NCBI RefSeq assembly: GCF_963677155.1 | Contig: NZ_OY781884.1 | Coordinates: 3,220,501-3,284,500, forward strand | Origin: an uncultured Draconibacterium sp. | GTDB taxonomy: Bacteria > Bacteroidota > Bacteroidia > Bacteroidales > Prolixibacteraceae | Length of the DNA stretch: 64,000 nucleotides | Direction: 5' to 3' | Shown: piece by piece, positions 36,642 through 46,241 of the stretch | How the letters are laid out: the number at the start of each line of letters is the position of its first letter | Position numbering within the stretch: position 1 is the first letter of the stretch | Program-made: the position numbers and the translations under genes | The notes under the pieces: generated by a model | What the model was told of the DNA's origin: nothing | What the model saw: the letters and a program-made list of their open reading frames with translations, nothing else | Databases searched by the model: none

Positions 36642-37692
36642 GGTCTTTAAGTTTTAGTCTTAAATGAACTGAATAGGTAGAATCTTTTTGAGTTATATCG
36701 AGCTGATATTCGTTAGCGTGGTATAGGTGCTTAAGGCGTTGTTTTACGTTTGCGATTCCAATGCCTGAGTGTTTTTTATCGAAGTTTTCTGGTTCGGCAA
36801 AATTGTTTTCAAGATCAAATGTTAACCATTCATCGTCGATGCTGAAGGCAATGTTTAGGTAATCATTGTCGGTGCCGGGCAGGCCATGTTTAAAAGCATT
36901 ATCAATGAAAGGTTCGAATAGTAAAGGCGCAATATAAGAGGAACTTGTAATCTGCGGTTTTTCGTAATTAATAGTGGTATCTTCTGCAACCCTGATTTGC
37001 TGTAGAGCGATAAAATTATCGACAAACTCTACCTCTTTCCTCAAGCTTATAAAGTTATCCTTCGATTCGTAAATAATATGCCGCATAAGGTCCGACAGAC
37101 GCAAAATAAGGTCCGGCACTTTTTCGGAGTTAATAAGCGATAATGAGTAGATGTTGTTAAGCGAATTAAAAAGAAAGTGTGGATTCAACTGTCCTTTTAA
37201 CGATTTTAACTCGGCTTCAAGTTTGCCTTTTTCGGTTTTAGCCAGTTTATAGTTTAGATCCTGTAATGACAGCCAATCTTTAAACAGCTTTAAGAAAGTG
37301 GTTATACCGATATAAAAAAGCGTGGCAAAGAAAAAGGCCGAGTGGGTTTCGGTACTTAACGTTTGTAATTGCACTGATACTTCGAGGAATTGCCGTAAAG
37401 GATAAACAATGAGGAACTGAACAACCAAACTGCTGAATGAAATAAGAGCCACCAGCCAAAAGATGTAATAAATATATTGTTTCCGGATAAGAAACCGGGG
37501 GATAAGAATATTAAGGTTAAGGTATACGGCTATTGCAAAGCCGGTGTTAATAACCACCGATTTTGCAATGGATGTAAAATTAAATTCGCGACTGTAAATG
37601 AAAAAGAGAAAACACAAAAAAACAACACTGGCTATCCAAAATAGAATGTGCCCAAAAATCTTATTCCGCTTATTTAAAAGGTGTTGTCGCAT
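36631..37692 (-). CDS. LytS-like sensor histidine kinase
   Basis: A 353-residue kinase with four N-terminal membrane segments (about residues 10-150) and a cytoplasmic coiled-coil leading to a His_kinase domain. The phospho-accepting His is in LKGQLNPHFLFNSLNNI, and the ATP-binding N box is in LFEPFIDNAFKHGLPG, with a G box later (HSGIGIANVKQRL). This is the YehU/LytS form of kinase with no separate sensor domain. Its start codon directly abuts the glycosyltransferase stop and its end overlaps the regulator gene, so the three genes form an operon. Confidence 0.92.
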   Translation of the reverse strand: MRQHLLNKRNKIFGHILFWIASVVFLCFLFFIYSREFNFTSIAKSVVINTGFAIAVYLNLNILIPRFLIRKQYIYYIFWLVALISFSSLVVQFLIVYPLRQFLEVSVQLQTLSTETHSAFFFATLFYIGITTFLKLFKDWLSLQDLNYKLAKTEKGKLEAELKSLKGQLNPHFLFNSLNNIYSLSLINSEKVPDLILRLSDLMRHIIYESKDNFISLRKEVEFVDNFIALQQIRVAEDTTINYEKPQITSSSYIAPLLFEPFIDNAFKHGLPGTDNDYLNIAFSIDDEWLTFDLENNFAEPENFDKKHSGIGIANVKQRLKHLYHANEYQLDITQKDSTYSVHLRLKLKDHGS

Positions 37693-38403
37693 TTAAATTC
37701 TGTCGCGCTTTAAAAATATCTTCTTCAAATAATAAAGCACCGGGTTTTTATATTTTAGATTTTTCCATGGACGGCTTGAGTGGGGTAGGTGTAAAACTCT
37801 TACTCCTTTTGCCAGGTAGTTCGTAAAACCAATTTTTTTCGATTGGCGACTAATAAATACATCAAACCAGTCTTTATCTTCGGCCAGCTCTTTAAAATCA
37901 AATTTTTCAAGAAAAGGAATAGTAATCAATGTACAGCAAAAACTTAAACTATGCGATGTGTCAACAACATCGTTGCTTTTCGTTTTCTCGAAATTATACG
38001 GAAAATTATAGTCTCCTTTTTCATCAACAGTTATAGCGCCAACTAAACCCGGGTTTGGCTCTGCTTTCATAATGTCGATTAACGATTGAATGGTATCCTT
38101 TTTAACCACAACGTCAGATTCTATAATTATCAAAGGCACTCCTGCCTCAAGAGCAAGTTGTTGCGCTTTCTGAAGAACGATCTTGTAATTTGGAGATGGA
38201 GTATCGGTAATATCTTCAAGATGAACTACCGAAAATCCCAGTTCTTTAGCCGTTGAATCGAGATACTGTTTCGTTTCTGGTTGGCTAAAATCGTTAAATA
38301 CATAATACGAAAAATTGCCACCGGCTTCCATTATTGCCTTAATTGTACGTTGAGTCGTATGCAACGAATCTTTTACCGGAGTAATTACTATAGCTTCTGA
38401 CAT
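37693..38403 (-). CDS. Glycosyltransferase family 2-like protein
   Basis: A 236-residue GT-A fold protein. It starts SEAIVITPVKDSLHTTQRTIKAI, has the DxD-like metal site in LIIIESDVVVKKDT and an acceptor-side segment with EDKDWFDVFISRQSKKIG and HLPHSSRPW. There is no signal peptide or membrane helix. It is the first gene of an operon with the LytS/LytTR pair, and a -7 box lies 20 bp upstream. The sugar donor and acceptor are unknown; it may act in capsule, LPS or glycoprotein synthesis, and the family is too broad for more. Confidence 0.85.
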   Translation of the reverse strand: MSEAIVITPVKDSLHTTQRTIKAIMEAGGNFSYYVFNDFSQPETKQYLDSTAKELGFSVVHLEDITDTPSPNYKIVLQKAQQLALEAGVPLIIIESDVVVKKDTIQSLIDIMKAEPNPGLVGAITVDEKGDYNFPYNFEKTKSNDVVDTSHSLSFCCTLITIPFLEKFDFKELAEDKDWFDVFISRQSKKIGFTNYLAKGVRVLHLPHSSRPWKNLKYKNPVLYYLKKIFLKRDRI

Positions 38404-38422
38404 TGTTTTTGAAATTGAACTG

Positions 38423-38430
38423 CAAAGTTA
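38423..38430 (-). promoter_or_regulatory. -7 box TAACTTTG for the GT2-LytS-LytTR operon
   Basis: On the minus strand TAACTTTG is a perfect TAnnTTTG match 20 bp before the glycosyltransferase start codon, implying a very short leader. The -33 element is weak. Confidence 0.5.
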
Positions 38431-38611
38431 ATTAAATTATTGTCCGTTAGGTAACAGAACATTGCTTTTGAAAAGCAGGTGCGCTACTAAAACGCTTAAC
38501 CATTGTCAGGTTATTTAAACTTATGTATCAAATATTCTAAATCCGTTGTATGGCAACGCTGGCAAGCGTTAAAAAATACTTTAAAATCTATGGTAGAATC
38601 GGCTACTTAAT

Positions 38612-38619
38612 TACCTTTG
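38612..38619 (+). promoter_or_regulatory. -7 box TACCTTTG for the PurL-like gene
   Basis: A perfect TAnnTTTG match 30 bp before the ATG at 38649. It would drive the PurL-like and ubiE genes together. No clear -33 TTTG is present. Confidence 0.5.
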
Positions 38620-38648
38620 CTTAAGGTTAACAAGAAAAGAAATGCTGT

Positions 38649-39689
38649 ATGAGTAATGCTGTTCAGACTGAAAAAGAGTTCTCGATCGATATGATTCCAG
38701 AACCGGAGAACCTGGAGGAGATAGTGTATTCCTTAATGGTTAATCCAAATTTATCAACCATTAACTATTTTAATGATTTTAGCGATCAGGGAATTTCGCC
38801 CGAATCGATTGGTGAAAGCGAAACCGATGAAATAGGAATCTTTGAGTTGGACGGTAATGGCACCCGAATGGCAATGAGCACACATGCTTTTCATCACCAT
38901 TTGGAAAGCGATCCTCAGAAAGCAACCGAAATTTTAATTTCGCGTGCAACGCGTAAAATGTTGTGTTTTGGTGCTCAGCCTTTTGCAGTAAGTGCATTCT
39001 TATATCACATCGACTTTGCCGATCCTAACGGTCAGTTTATTGCTTCTGGTGCTAAAAAGGGACTGGAAAATGCTGCCGCAAAGTATGGACTTAAAATATC
39101 TGATCGTAAAATTCGCTTCGATCATTTTTCAGAACACGGTCCGGTGCCACCTACTATTATTATAAGTATTATGGCACAGGTGCCCGGCGGCGAGAATTTA
39201 ATAACCCACAGTTTTAAAAATAAAGGAAACCACATATTTGTAATTGGCCGTTCGCTCGACGACATTAACTCATCGGAATACCTTGAGTTTTACCATGGTG
39301 TTGCTGAGTCGCCTCTGCCTTCATTTTCTATAGAGGATGAAATTGCGGTTCAGAAAGCGATAAAAACCTTAATCGGTAAAAAGTTGATAGAAAGCGCCAG
39401 CCCGGTTGGTAAAGGCGGACTTTTCTTTACCTTATTACGCGCTGCCATTCCAAATGAATTAGGATTTGATATTACTTCTGATGCAGAAACCAGGAACGAT
39501 GCATTTCTTTTTGGCGAATCAATGGGGCGTTTAATCGTGGGGGTAAATCCTGATAAAGAGGACGAGTTTGTTGATGCCATGTCGGAGATAAATGTGCCTT
39601 TCTTTACCTTAGGGCATGTTACCAAAGGAGAGATAAGAATCGACGATCAGTCGTTGGGTTACATTGATAAAATGACGGTTGGATCTTAA
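38649..39689 (+). CDS. AIR synthase-related (PurL-like) protein
   Basis: A 346-residue protein related to the PurM/PurL/SelD ATP-binding superfamily. It has a glycine-rich end of the first domain with DGNGTRMAMSTHAFHHHLESDP (in PurL this region binds phosphate and metal), a second-domain GKGGLFFTLLRAAIPN and a closing VGVNPDKEDEFVDAM. It is about half the length of bacterial PurL and lacks the glutaminase domain, so it is not a full FGAM synthase and its role is unknown. Its stop overlaps the ubiE start by one base, which couples the two translations. Confidence 0.75.
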   Translation: MSNAVQTEKEFSIDMIPEPENLEEIVYSLMVNPNLSTINYFNDFSDQGISPESIGESETDEIGIFELDGNGTRMAMSTHAFHHHLESDPQKATEILISRATRKMLCFGAQPFAVSAFLYHIDFADPNGQFIASGAKKGLENAAAKYGLKISDRKIRFDHFSEHGPVPPTIIISIMAQVPGGENLITHSFKNKGNHIFVIGRSLDDINSSEYLEFYHGVAESPLPSFSIEDEIAVQKAIKTLIGKKLIESASPVGKGGLFFTLLRAAIPNELGFDITSDAETRNDAFLFGESMGRLIVGVNPDKEDEFVDAMSEINVPFFTLGHVTKGEIRIDDQSLGYIDKMTVGS

Positions 39690-40420
39690 TGGCAGCTCTT
39701 CCTTACAAGCAATCAAAACAATCTAAGAAAGGTCAGGTAGAGGAGATGTTCGACAATATCTCTCACCGTTATGACTTTCTGAATCATGTTCTATCGTTGA
39801 ATATCGATAAAATATGGCGCAGAAAGACGATTAAGAAACTAAGACCTTATCAGCCCGTAAATATTTTGGATATTGCAACGGGTACCGGCGATTTTGCTGT
39901 TGCTGCGTTAAAATTTGGCGATGTTAAAGTTACCGGAATCGACATTTCGGAAGGGATGTTGAATGTTGGACGAGAGAAAATAAAGGCAAAAAAACTGGAA
40001 GACAAAATTCAGTTTCAAAAAGCCGATTCTGAAAATCTGCCTTTTAATGATGGTGCTTTCGATGCCGCTATTGTTGGTTTTGGCGTTCGTAATTTCGAGA
40101 ACATTGAAAAAGGACTTTCCGAAATTAAACGTGTATTAAAACCCGGAGGCGTATTTTTTGTTCTCGAATTCTCGAAACCAGTGAGTTTCCCGTTCAAGCA
40201 AATTTACATGTTTTATTTCATGCGTATTTTGCCCTTAATTGGCCGTATGATATCGAAAGATAGCAGGGCGTATACCTATTTGCCCGAATCGGTAAATGAA
40301 TTCCCCGATGGTGACAGATTTTTAGCTATTTTAGCTGATGTTGGTTTTGTTCAAAATGAGTGTTATCGACAAACTTTTGGAATCGCCTCAATTTACAAGG
40401 CACATAAAGCCAACAATTAA
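39689..40420 (+). CDS. ubiE: Demethylmenaquinone / ubiquinone methyltransferase
   Basis: A 243-residue SAM-dependent methyltransferase. The N-terminus has VEEMFDNISHRYDFLNHVLSL, the SAM site LDIATGTGDFAVAALKFGDVKVTGIDIS, and the later GVRNFENIEKGLSEIKRVLKPGG. In an organism that uses menaquinone this would be the final C-methylation of demethylmenaquinone (MenG activity). The start codon overlaps the stop of the PurL-like gene. PorT follows 60 bp downstream, an arrangement also seen in relatives (established for the phylum). Confidence 0.94.
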   Translation: MAALPYKQSKQSKKGQVEEMFDNISHRYDFLNHVLSLNIDKIWRRKTIKKLRPYQPVNILDIATGTGDFAVAALKFGDVKVTGIDISEGMLNVGREKIKAKKLEDKIQFQKADSENLPFNDGAFDAAIVGFGVRNFENIEKGLSEIKRVLKPGGVFFVLEFSKPVSFPFKQIYMFYFMRILPLIGRMISKDSRAYTYLPESVNEFPDGDRFLAILADVGFVQNECYRQTFGIASIYKAHKANN

Positions 40421-40480
40421 AAACAGAACAAACAATAAATTATTTGTTTTTTTGTTTTTCATAAAAGCAATAGTAACAAG

Positions 40481-41245
40481 GTGAAAAAAGTTTTAATCTC
40501 AATCATATTCCTTATTGTAGCTTGTAGTGTTTTTGCCCAAAAGCAAAAAATTAACTACCTGACTACTTTTGATGATAAGCTTTTTCATTTTGGTTTTACA
40601 ATCGGGATGAATACCCTCGATTTTAATGTGGTGAATTATAATCCAATTGGGGAAAATGAAGACTTTCGTCCGTATGTTGATGGTGCGGGCAATATTATTG
40701 TAAATTACGATGACCTAATTCGTTCTGATGTAGCGACATTGGTTCCCGGTTTTACCGTTGGAATTATAACAAGTATGAGGCTTTCAAAAGACTTTAACTT
40801 ACGTTTTCTTCCGGGTTTATCGTTTGGCGAACGGCAGTTAACTTTTAATGTGCCGGTAATAGACATTAATGAGTACGATGAAAGTCTTTCTTTCTACACT
40901 ATTCGCTCTACTTTCCTTGATTTTCCCTTATTGATAAAATACAAGGCCCGACGCATTAACAACGACCGGCCTTATGTAATTTTCGGAGGAGCCTATCGTC
41001 ACGATATTTCGCGAACTGCGCAAGAAGACTTGATTAAGTTGAAGAACGGTGGTTTTTATGCGGAAGTTGGTGGTGGCTGGGATCATTATTTTGCGTTTTT
41101 CAGGTTTTCGGTAGAAGCCAAATTCAGCTTTGGCTTAAACAATCAGCTGGGAGATTTGCCGGCACCAACACAACGATTATATTACGCACAGTCGATAAAA
41201 GATCTGCGTTCAAAGATTTTTACCCTTTCATTTCATTTCGAGTAA
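40481..41245 (+). CDS. porT: PorT-like type IX secretion protein
   Basis: A 254-residue protein with a signal peptide (MKKVLISIIFLIVACSVFA) and an outer-membrane beta-barrel pattern with alternating residues, including FHFGFTIGMNTLDF, FRFLPGLSFGERQL-type strands and the C-terminal IFTLSFHFE strand. PorT is needed for export through the type IX secretion system. Its start is GTG at 40481. Position after ubiE and before a convergent trmH-type gene matches the order in relatives. The last 13 bases overlap the trmH-type gene on the other strand. Confidence 0.85.
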   Translation: MKKVLISIIFLIVACSVFAQKQKINYLTTFDDKLFHFGFTIGMNTLDFNVVNYNPIGENEDFRPYVDGAGNIIVNYDDLIRSDVATLVPGFTVGIITSMRLSKDFNLRFLPGLSFGERQLTFNVPVIDINEYDESLSFYTIRSTFLDFPLLIKYKARRINNDRPYVIFGGAYRHDISRTAQEDLIKLKNGGFYAEVGGGWDHYFAFFRFSVEAKFSFGLNNQLGDLPAPTQRLYYAQSIKDLRSKIFTLSFHFE

Positions 41246-42003
41246 GCACGTTTAAATTCGGAACAAAGTATTGCAGTAGCAACCGATACATTCAATGATT
41301 CAGCCTTTGTTTCATTCATTGAAAAATTAGGAATACTCAGTTTATTAGGAATGAGTTTTTCTACGGCAGGTCTTATTCCGTTTCCTTCGTTGCCCATAAC
41401 AAGTACGGCCTGTTTGGGCAGTTGCTTTTGGTAAACATTATCGCCATTCATAAATGCGCCAAATAAGGGTGCTTCTGATTTTTGCGCTAAATCTGTCAGC
41501 GTTTCAAAATCACACTCATGCAGGTGAATACGATTGAATGATCCCATGCTTGCCTGAATTACTTTCGGGTTGTACAAATCAACCGAATCGGGCGAACAAA
41601 AAACATGTTGGATACCATACCAATCGCAAATACGTACTATGGTTCCCATGTTGCCGGGATCCTGAATTCCGTCCAGGTATATGGATAAACCTTCTGGTAG
41701 CGATTTGGTGAAATCCTGCTTCTTCGGAATCTCACAAACGGCAAGGCTGTTTTGTGGATGTTGCAACAGACTCACCTTTTTTATTTCTTTCGCATCGGTT
41801 TCAATAATTCTTTCCGCAGCAGATTGCGTTATTGGAAAACGAGTTGTAAACTGATCGGTAACGATTAATAGCTTGATTTTAAGGTCAGAGTCTAATGCTT
41901 CTTTTACCATTTTATCGCCTTCAATAAGAAAGCAGTTTTCTTTTGTACGGTATTTTTTTAAAGCCAGCGAATTAATAAGTTTTGTTGTACTTTTACCAAT
42001 CAT
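41233..42003 (-). CDS. TrmH/SpoU-family RNA methyltransferase
   Basis: A 256-residue 2'-O-ribose methyltransferase of the SPOUT type. It has an N-terminal substrate-binding domain (residues 1-90) and a catalytic trefoil-knot domain with motif 1 YLDGIQDPGNMGTIVRI, motif 2 AVLVMGNEGNGIRPAV and motif 3 IPNFSMNETKAESLNVSVATAIL. It methylates rRNA or tRNA; the exact site is unknown. Its 3' end overlaps porT by 13 bases in a convergent arrangement. Confidence 0.92.
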   Translation of the reverse strand: MIGKSTTKLINSLALKKYRTKENCFLIEGDKMVKEALDSDLKIKLLIVTDQFTTRFPITQSAAERIIETDAKEIKKVSLLQHPQNSLAVCEIPKKQDFTKSLPEGLSIYLDGIQDPGNMGTIVRICDWYGIQHVFCSPDSVDLYNPKVIQASMGSFNRIHLHECDFETLTDLAQKSEAPLFGAFMNGDNVYQKQLPKQAVLVMGNEGNGIRPAVEKLIPNKLSIPNFSMNETKAESLNVSVATAILCSEFKRAYSK

Positions 42004-42096
42004 TTATTTTTGAACTGAATTCATATAATATTTGTGGTAAAGTTACTGTTTCTGTAAAAACACTAGCTTATTTTTATACAATAAAAGATGTAGGAT

Positions 42097-44445
42097 TTGG
42101 CAGCGAAGAATTACAGGCAAAAAATTGGAAGTTACAAGTGGATATTTGTTTTATGCGCAATGCTGTTTGCATCGTGTTCTCAAACTCGTTTTGTGCCGGA
42201 GCAAGAGTATTTGTTGCAAAAAGTTGAACTCGAAATTGATAACCAGGAGGTGAGCCGGGAAGAAGCCAAATCTGTTTTACGGCAAAAGGAAAATTATAAG
42301 ATTCTGGGTTTTATAAAGTTCTATCTGTTGTTGTACAATATGTCGTCGAAGAAAAAGACTGACGATTGGCTAAAACGGATTGGTGAAGCACCGCAACTGT
42401 ACGATGAAAATATGGCCGAGCGTTCGGCAGAACAGCTTAAAAGGTACATGGGGCAACGTGGTTATTACCAGGCAAAAATTACGCAGGATGTACAGCTTAA
42501 TGAAAAGAAGCAGAAAGCCAAACTGAAATTTTCGGTAGAGGCAGGCGACCAGTATAAAGTACGGCGGGTAAACTATCACTTCGAAACGCCTGAATTGCAG
42601 AAAATATTTTACAACGACTCGGCAAAACATCAAATGAGTCCAGGTACTGCATTCGATATTTATGAATTGGAAAAGCAGCAGAAAAGAATTGTTAATTTGT
42701 ACCAAAAAAACGGGTACTATTACTTTTCGAATAACCAGGTGCGTTATCTTGCCGATTCAATACAGTACAATAAACAGGTAATTCTCGATCTTTTTATTGG
42801 AGAACCGCGATCGAGCCAGGTTGACAGCACCAGGTTGTTAAGGCCGTATTACCTGAATAATTTTTATTATTCGGTGATGCCCGGAAATACACCGGTTACA
42901 GCAAACCGAAAACAAGATTACAATTTCTCTGATACACTCTTTTGGGATCACTCTGTGCTTTATGCAAACGAAAAGGTTTCGTATCCGCCAGGGCTTTTTA
43001 TTCGAACCAACCAAATGCAAAGCGGCGACCTGTATAATATTGCTGAAGTAGAGAACACCTTTAATGCGTTGAATCGATTACGTCAGTTTCGGTTTGTCGA
43101 TATTCAGTTTAACGAAACTTATCCTGAGCAAGACACCAACTTGCTCGACTGTAATATTCGGTTGGCACCTCTAAATAAACAATCTACTTCGTTTGACATT
43201 GAAGGGACCAATACCTCGGGAAATTTGGGTGTGGCCGGTAATATTTATTATCAGCACCGCAACCTGTTTAAAGGCGCCGAGGTATTTCAGGTGCGGTTAA
43301 AAGGGGCTACCGAACGCCTGCACCGGTCGGTAGGAGATGGAACTACAGAATCATTTAATACGCGCGAATTTGGTGTTGAAACAAGTTTAATGGTGCCCAA
43401 ACTTTTAGGGCCGGGTAAATACATACGAAGTTTTGGAAAGTATTTACCGAAAACGGTTTTTAACGCCGGTTATAACTTTCAGCGCCGCCCGGAATACACC
43501 CGAACCATTACTAACTTTAAATTTGGTTACGACTGGAAGACCTCGCAAAACTACCGGCATGTCTGGAATTTTCTGGATATGAACGTTGTTCGTTTGTATG
43601 AATTCGATCCTCAGTTTATCAATTCCATTCAGGATTTGTACATTAAAAGTAGTTTTACCGACCACTTGATTTTTGCGATGAACTACTCGCTTATTTTTAA
43701 TAACCAGCGGCTTTCTTCCAATAAAAATTATATGTATACCCGGCTAAATGTCGAGTCGTCGGGAAATATTCTTTGGGCAATATCTGAACTTGCCGGACGA
43801 GATCTAACCTTTGAGCAAGACTCTGTTACCCATAAACTTTCTGATTATTACGAAGTACTTAATGTGCGTTTTGCCCAATACGTTAAAGCCGATCTGGAAT
43901 TGAGAAAAGCATTTCAGATTGACCGTTATAATTACGTTGTGGGGCGGTTGTTTGGTGGAGTAGGGTTGCCTTACGGAAACTCACCTTTCTTGCCTTTTGA
44001 AAAGCAATATTTTGCCGGCGGAGCAAATGGCATTCGTGCGTGGCAGGTTCGTTCGCTTGGGCCGGGAAGCTATACCCCGGAAGATGAGAATGCTTATCCA
44101 AACCAGTCGTCGGACATTAAACTGGAGGCCAATATCGAATACCGCTTTCGTTTGTTGGGTTCGTTAGAGGGGGCATTGTTTGTAGATGCCGGAAACATTT
44201 GGGCCATTAACAGTAACGATAACCGCGAAGGCGCGGTATTTAAAGTCGACAAGTTTTACAAGCAGATTGCTGTTGGTACCGGAACCGGTTTCCGCTTCGA
44301 TCTATCATATTTTATTCTTCGTACTGATATTGGGATGAAGCTTCGCGCCCCTGCTGCCCCCGTGGGGAAACGGTGGATTATTGGTAGCCGGGGCTACAAG
44401 AGAGACGATTTTACTTTTTCGTTTGCCATTGGTTATCCGTTTTAA
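42097..44445 (+). CDS. TamA/BamA-like outer membrane assembly protein
   Basis: A 782-residue outer-membrane protein with an N-terminal lipoprotein-like signal (CAMLFASCSQ), POTRA-like domains (about 40-350) and a C-terminal 16-stranded surface-antigen barrel (about 400-782, with TNTSGNLGVAGNIYYQHRNLF, FAGGANGIRAWQVRSLGPGSY and a final FSFAIGYPF strand). The FAGGANGIRAW motif is the lid-lock type loop of Omp85 proteins. It would insert or assemble outer-membrane proteins. The start must be TTG at 42097: an in-frame stop lies directly before it, and no ATG precedes the signal. The gene is a single transcription unit. Confidence 0.86.
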   Translation: MAAKNYRQKIGSYKWIFVLCAMLFASCSQTRFVPEQEYLLQKVELEIDNQEVSREEAKSVLRQKENYKILGFIKFYLLLYNMSSKKKTDDWLKRIGEAPQLYDENMAERSAEQLKRYMGQRGYYQAKITQDVQLNEKKQKAKLKFSVEAGDQYKVRRVNYHFETPELQKIFYNDSAKHQMSPGTAFDIYELEKQQKRIVNLYQKNGYYYFSNNQVRYLADSIQYNKQVILDLFIGEPRSSQVDSTRLLRPYYLNNFYYSVMPGNTPVTANRKQDYNFSDTLFWDHSVLYANEKVSYPPGLFIRTNQMQSGDLYNIAEVENTFNALNRLRQFRFVDIQFNETYPEQDTNLLDCNIRLAPLNKQSTSFDIEGTNTSGNLGVAGNIYYQHRNLFKGAEVFQVRLKGATERLHRSVGDGTTESFNTREFGVETSLMVPKLLGPGKYIRSFGKYLPKTVFNAGYNFQRRPEYTRTITNFKFGYDWKTSQNYRHVWNFLDMNVVRLYEFDPQFINSIQDLYIKSSFTDHLIFAMNYSLIFNNQRLSSNKNYMYTRLNVESSGNILWAISELAGRDLTFEQDSVTHKLSDYYEVLNVRFAQYVKADLELRKAFQIDRYNYVVGRLFGGVGLPYGNSPFLPFEKQYFAGGANGIRAWQVRSLGPGSYTPEDENAYPNQSSDIKLEANIEYRFRLLGSLEGALFVDAGNIWAINSNDNREGAVFKVDKFYKQIAVGTGTGFRFDLSYFILRTDIGMKLRAPAAPVGKRWIIGSRGYKRDDFTFSFAIGYPF

Positions 44446-44706
44446 GTTTTTCGCAGCAAGCCGGACGAATTTTTTCATTTCTGTAGTTCGCAGCAAGTAG
44501 CGTGATTTTGCGTTGTTTTATGGCTCTTTCCCGTGTAAGGCTCTTTGTTTGGAATCCGAATTTTAAATTTTGGTGGCGATTCCTATCAACCACGAATGTT
44601 TTTATGAAGGTTTGCTGGTTATGAATTATTTTTTTGCATTTTTGGGGCTTAAATTTTTACATATTGTTAGTTAAAGGAGGGGAAAACTCTCAAAATATTA
44701 ATTTCT

Positions 44707-46071
44707 ATGTCAAGTCTTCCTTCGGGTAACCGCGATTCTTTTAGTTCAAAATTTGGTGTTATAGCAGCAGCTGCTGGTTCGGCAGTTGGGTTAGGTAATA
44801 TCTGGAAATTTCCGTACATCGCCGGAGTTTATGGAGGTGCTGCTTTCCTCTTTGTTTACCTGGCTTTTATACTTGCCATTGGCTTGCCGGTTATGCTATC
44901 GGAGCTGATTATTGGTAGGAGCTCAAGAAAAAATGCTTTTGGTGCGTTTAAAGTTCTTGCTCCGGGTACAGCTTGGCGATATATTGGTATTATAGGTGTA
45001 GGGGCTGCATTTTTGATTTTATCGTTTTACGGCGTTGTTGCCGGTTGGAGCATAGAATATATTGTCTTATCTCTGAAGAATGGATTTTCAGCAAAAAGCC
45101 CTGATGAGATAGGAATGTTATTTACAACACTTATTGAATCGCCTGTTAAGCCGGTTATATTTCAACTAATATTTATGGTAATGAGTGCTGCAATTGTTAT
45201 TGTTGGTATTCAAAAAGGGATTGAGAAATACACAAAAATTTTAATGCCAATGTTGGTTATTATTCTTGTTTTTTTGTGTGTTAAATCGGTTTCGCTTGAA
45301 GGAGCAAAAGCAGGCTTGATTTTTTTGTTTAAACCCGATTTCTCGAAACTTACTGCCGACGGCATATTAAGTGCATTAGGGCATGCCTTTTTTACACTTA
45401 GCCTTGGTATGGGAACACTTATTACCTACGGATCATATGTACAGAAAGATAATAACTTGGTAAATACGGTTATAAATGTAACAGTTGCCGATACCGTAAT
45501 TGCATTAATGGCGGGGATTGCCATTTTTCCGGCTGTGTTCGCTTTTGGTATCGAGCCAAGCCAGGGACCCGGCCTTATTTTTATTACGCTACCCAATGTG
45601 TTCCACCAAATGCCGGGGGGCTATATTTTTGCAATTTTATTTTTTGTACTCCTGTCGGTAGCCGCATTAACCTCGTCCATTTCAATTCTCGAAGTTGTTG
45701 TGGCCTATTTTAAAGAAGAATTTAATATGGGCCGTAAGGCGTCAACCGTTTTGGCAACCGTTCTTATTTCTTTATTAGGAGTTTTATGCTCGTTGTCAAT
45801 GGGGGTGTTATCGCCATATACATTGTTCGGATTGAATATTTTTGACTTAATGGACTGGATATCGGCTAACTTGTTTCTGCCAATTGGAGGTATGTTTATT
45901 GCCTTATTTATTGGTTGGTATTTCGGGCGTAAAAAAGTTCAGGAAGAAGTATCGCAGGGAGGAACACTTTCCGGAGCGCTTTTGTCTATATTTATGTTCC
46001 TGGTAAAATTTATTGCCCCAATAGCTATTGCCATCGTAATGCTGAATAATTTCGGGCTGTTAAAATTCTAA
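44707..46071 (+). CDS. Sodium-dependent transporter, NSS/SNF family
   Basis: A 454-residue membrane protein with about eleven hydrophobic segments. The unwound TM1 motif of the LeuT family, GSAVGLGNIWKFPYIAG, starts near residue 24, and SELIIGR and the TM6-region LSLGMGTLITYGSYV motif are in place. Relatives import amino acids or neurotransmitters with sodium. The substrate is not predictable. The ATG at 44707 is the first start after a run of stops; an AAAGGAGG lies about 25 bp upstream, farther than usual. Confidence 0.93.
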   Translation: MSSLPSGNRDSFSSKFGVIAAAAGSAVGLGNIWKFPYIAGVYGGAAFLFVYLAFILAIGLPVMLSELIIGRSSRKNAFGAFKVLAPGTAWRYIGIIGVGAAFLILSFYGVVAGWSIEYIVLSLKNGFSAKSPDEIGMLFTTLIESPVKPVIFQLIFMVMSAAIVIVGIQKGIEKYTKILMPMLVIILVFLCVKSVSLEGAKAGLIFLFKPDFSKLTADGILSALGHAFFTLSLGMGTLITYGSYVQKDNNLVNTVINVTVADTVIALMAGIAIFPAVFAFGIEPSQGPGLIFITLPNVFHQMPGGYIFAILFFVLLSVAALTSSISILEVVVAYFKEEFNMGRKASTVLATVLISLLGVLCSLSMGVLSPYTLFGLNIFDLMDWISANLFLPIGGMFIALFIGWYFGRKKVQEEVSQGGTLSGALLSIFMFLVKFIAPIAIAIVMLNNFGLLKF

Positions 46072-46241
46072 TTTCCCGGTAGCCATTTGGGCTTTTCGAA
46101 CAGGAGTTATGGAGCTCCATCATTCGGTTGGTGCATTGTGTAAGAGGATATTCTGGCGCGATTGTATTGTTTTGTTTACTTAGTTTCAATATTGTAACTT
46201 AGCAGAACGTCAGTCATTGTCAACAATTTAGCCCAGATACA

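Noticed and set aside
39689-41245. A frameshift or fusion between ubiE and porT
   Set aside because: Both genes are complete, with a normal stop, a 60-bp gap and a clear signal peptide on the second.
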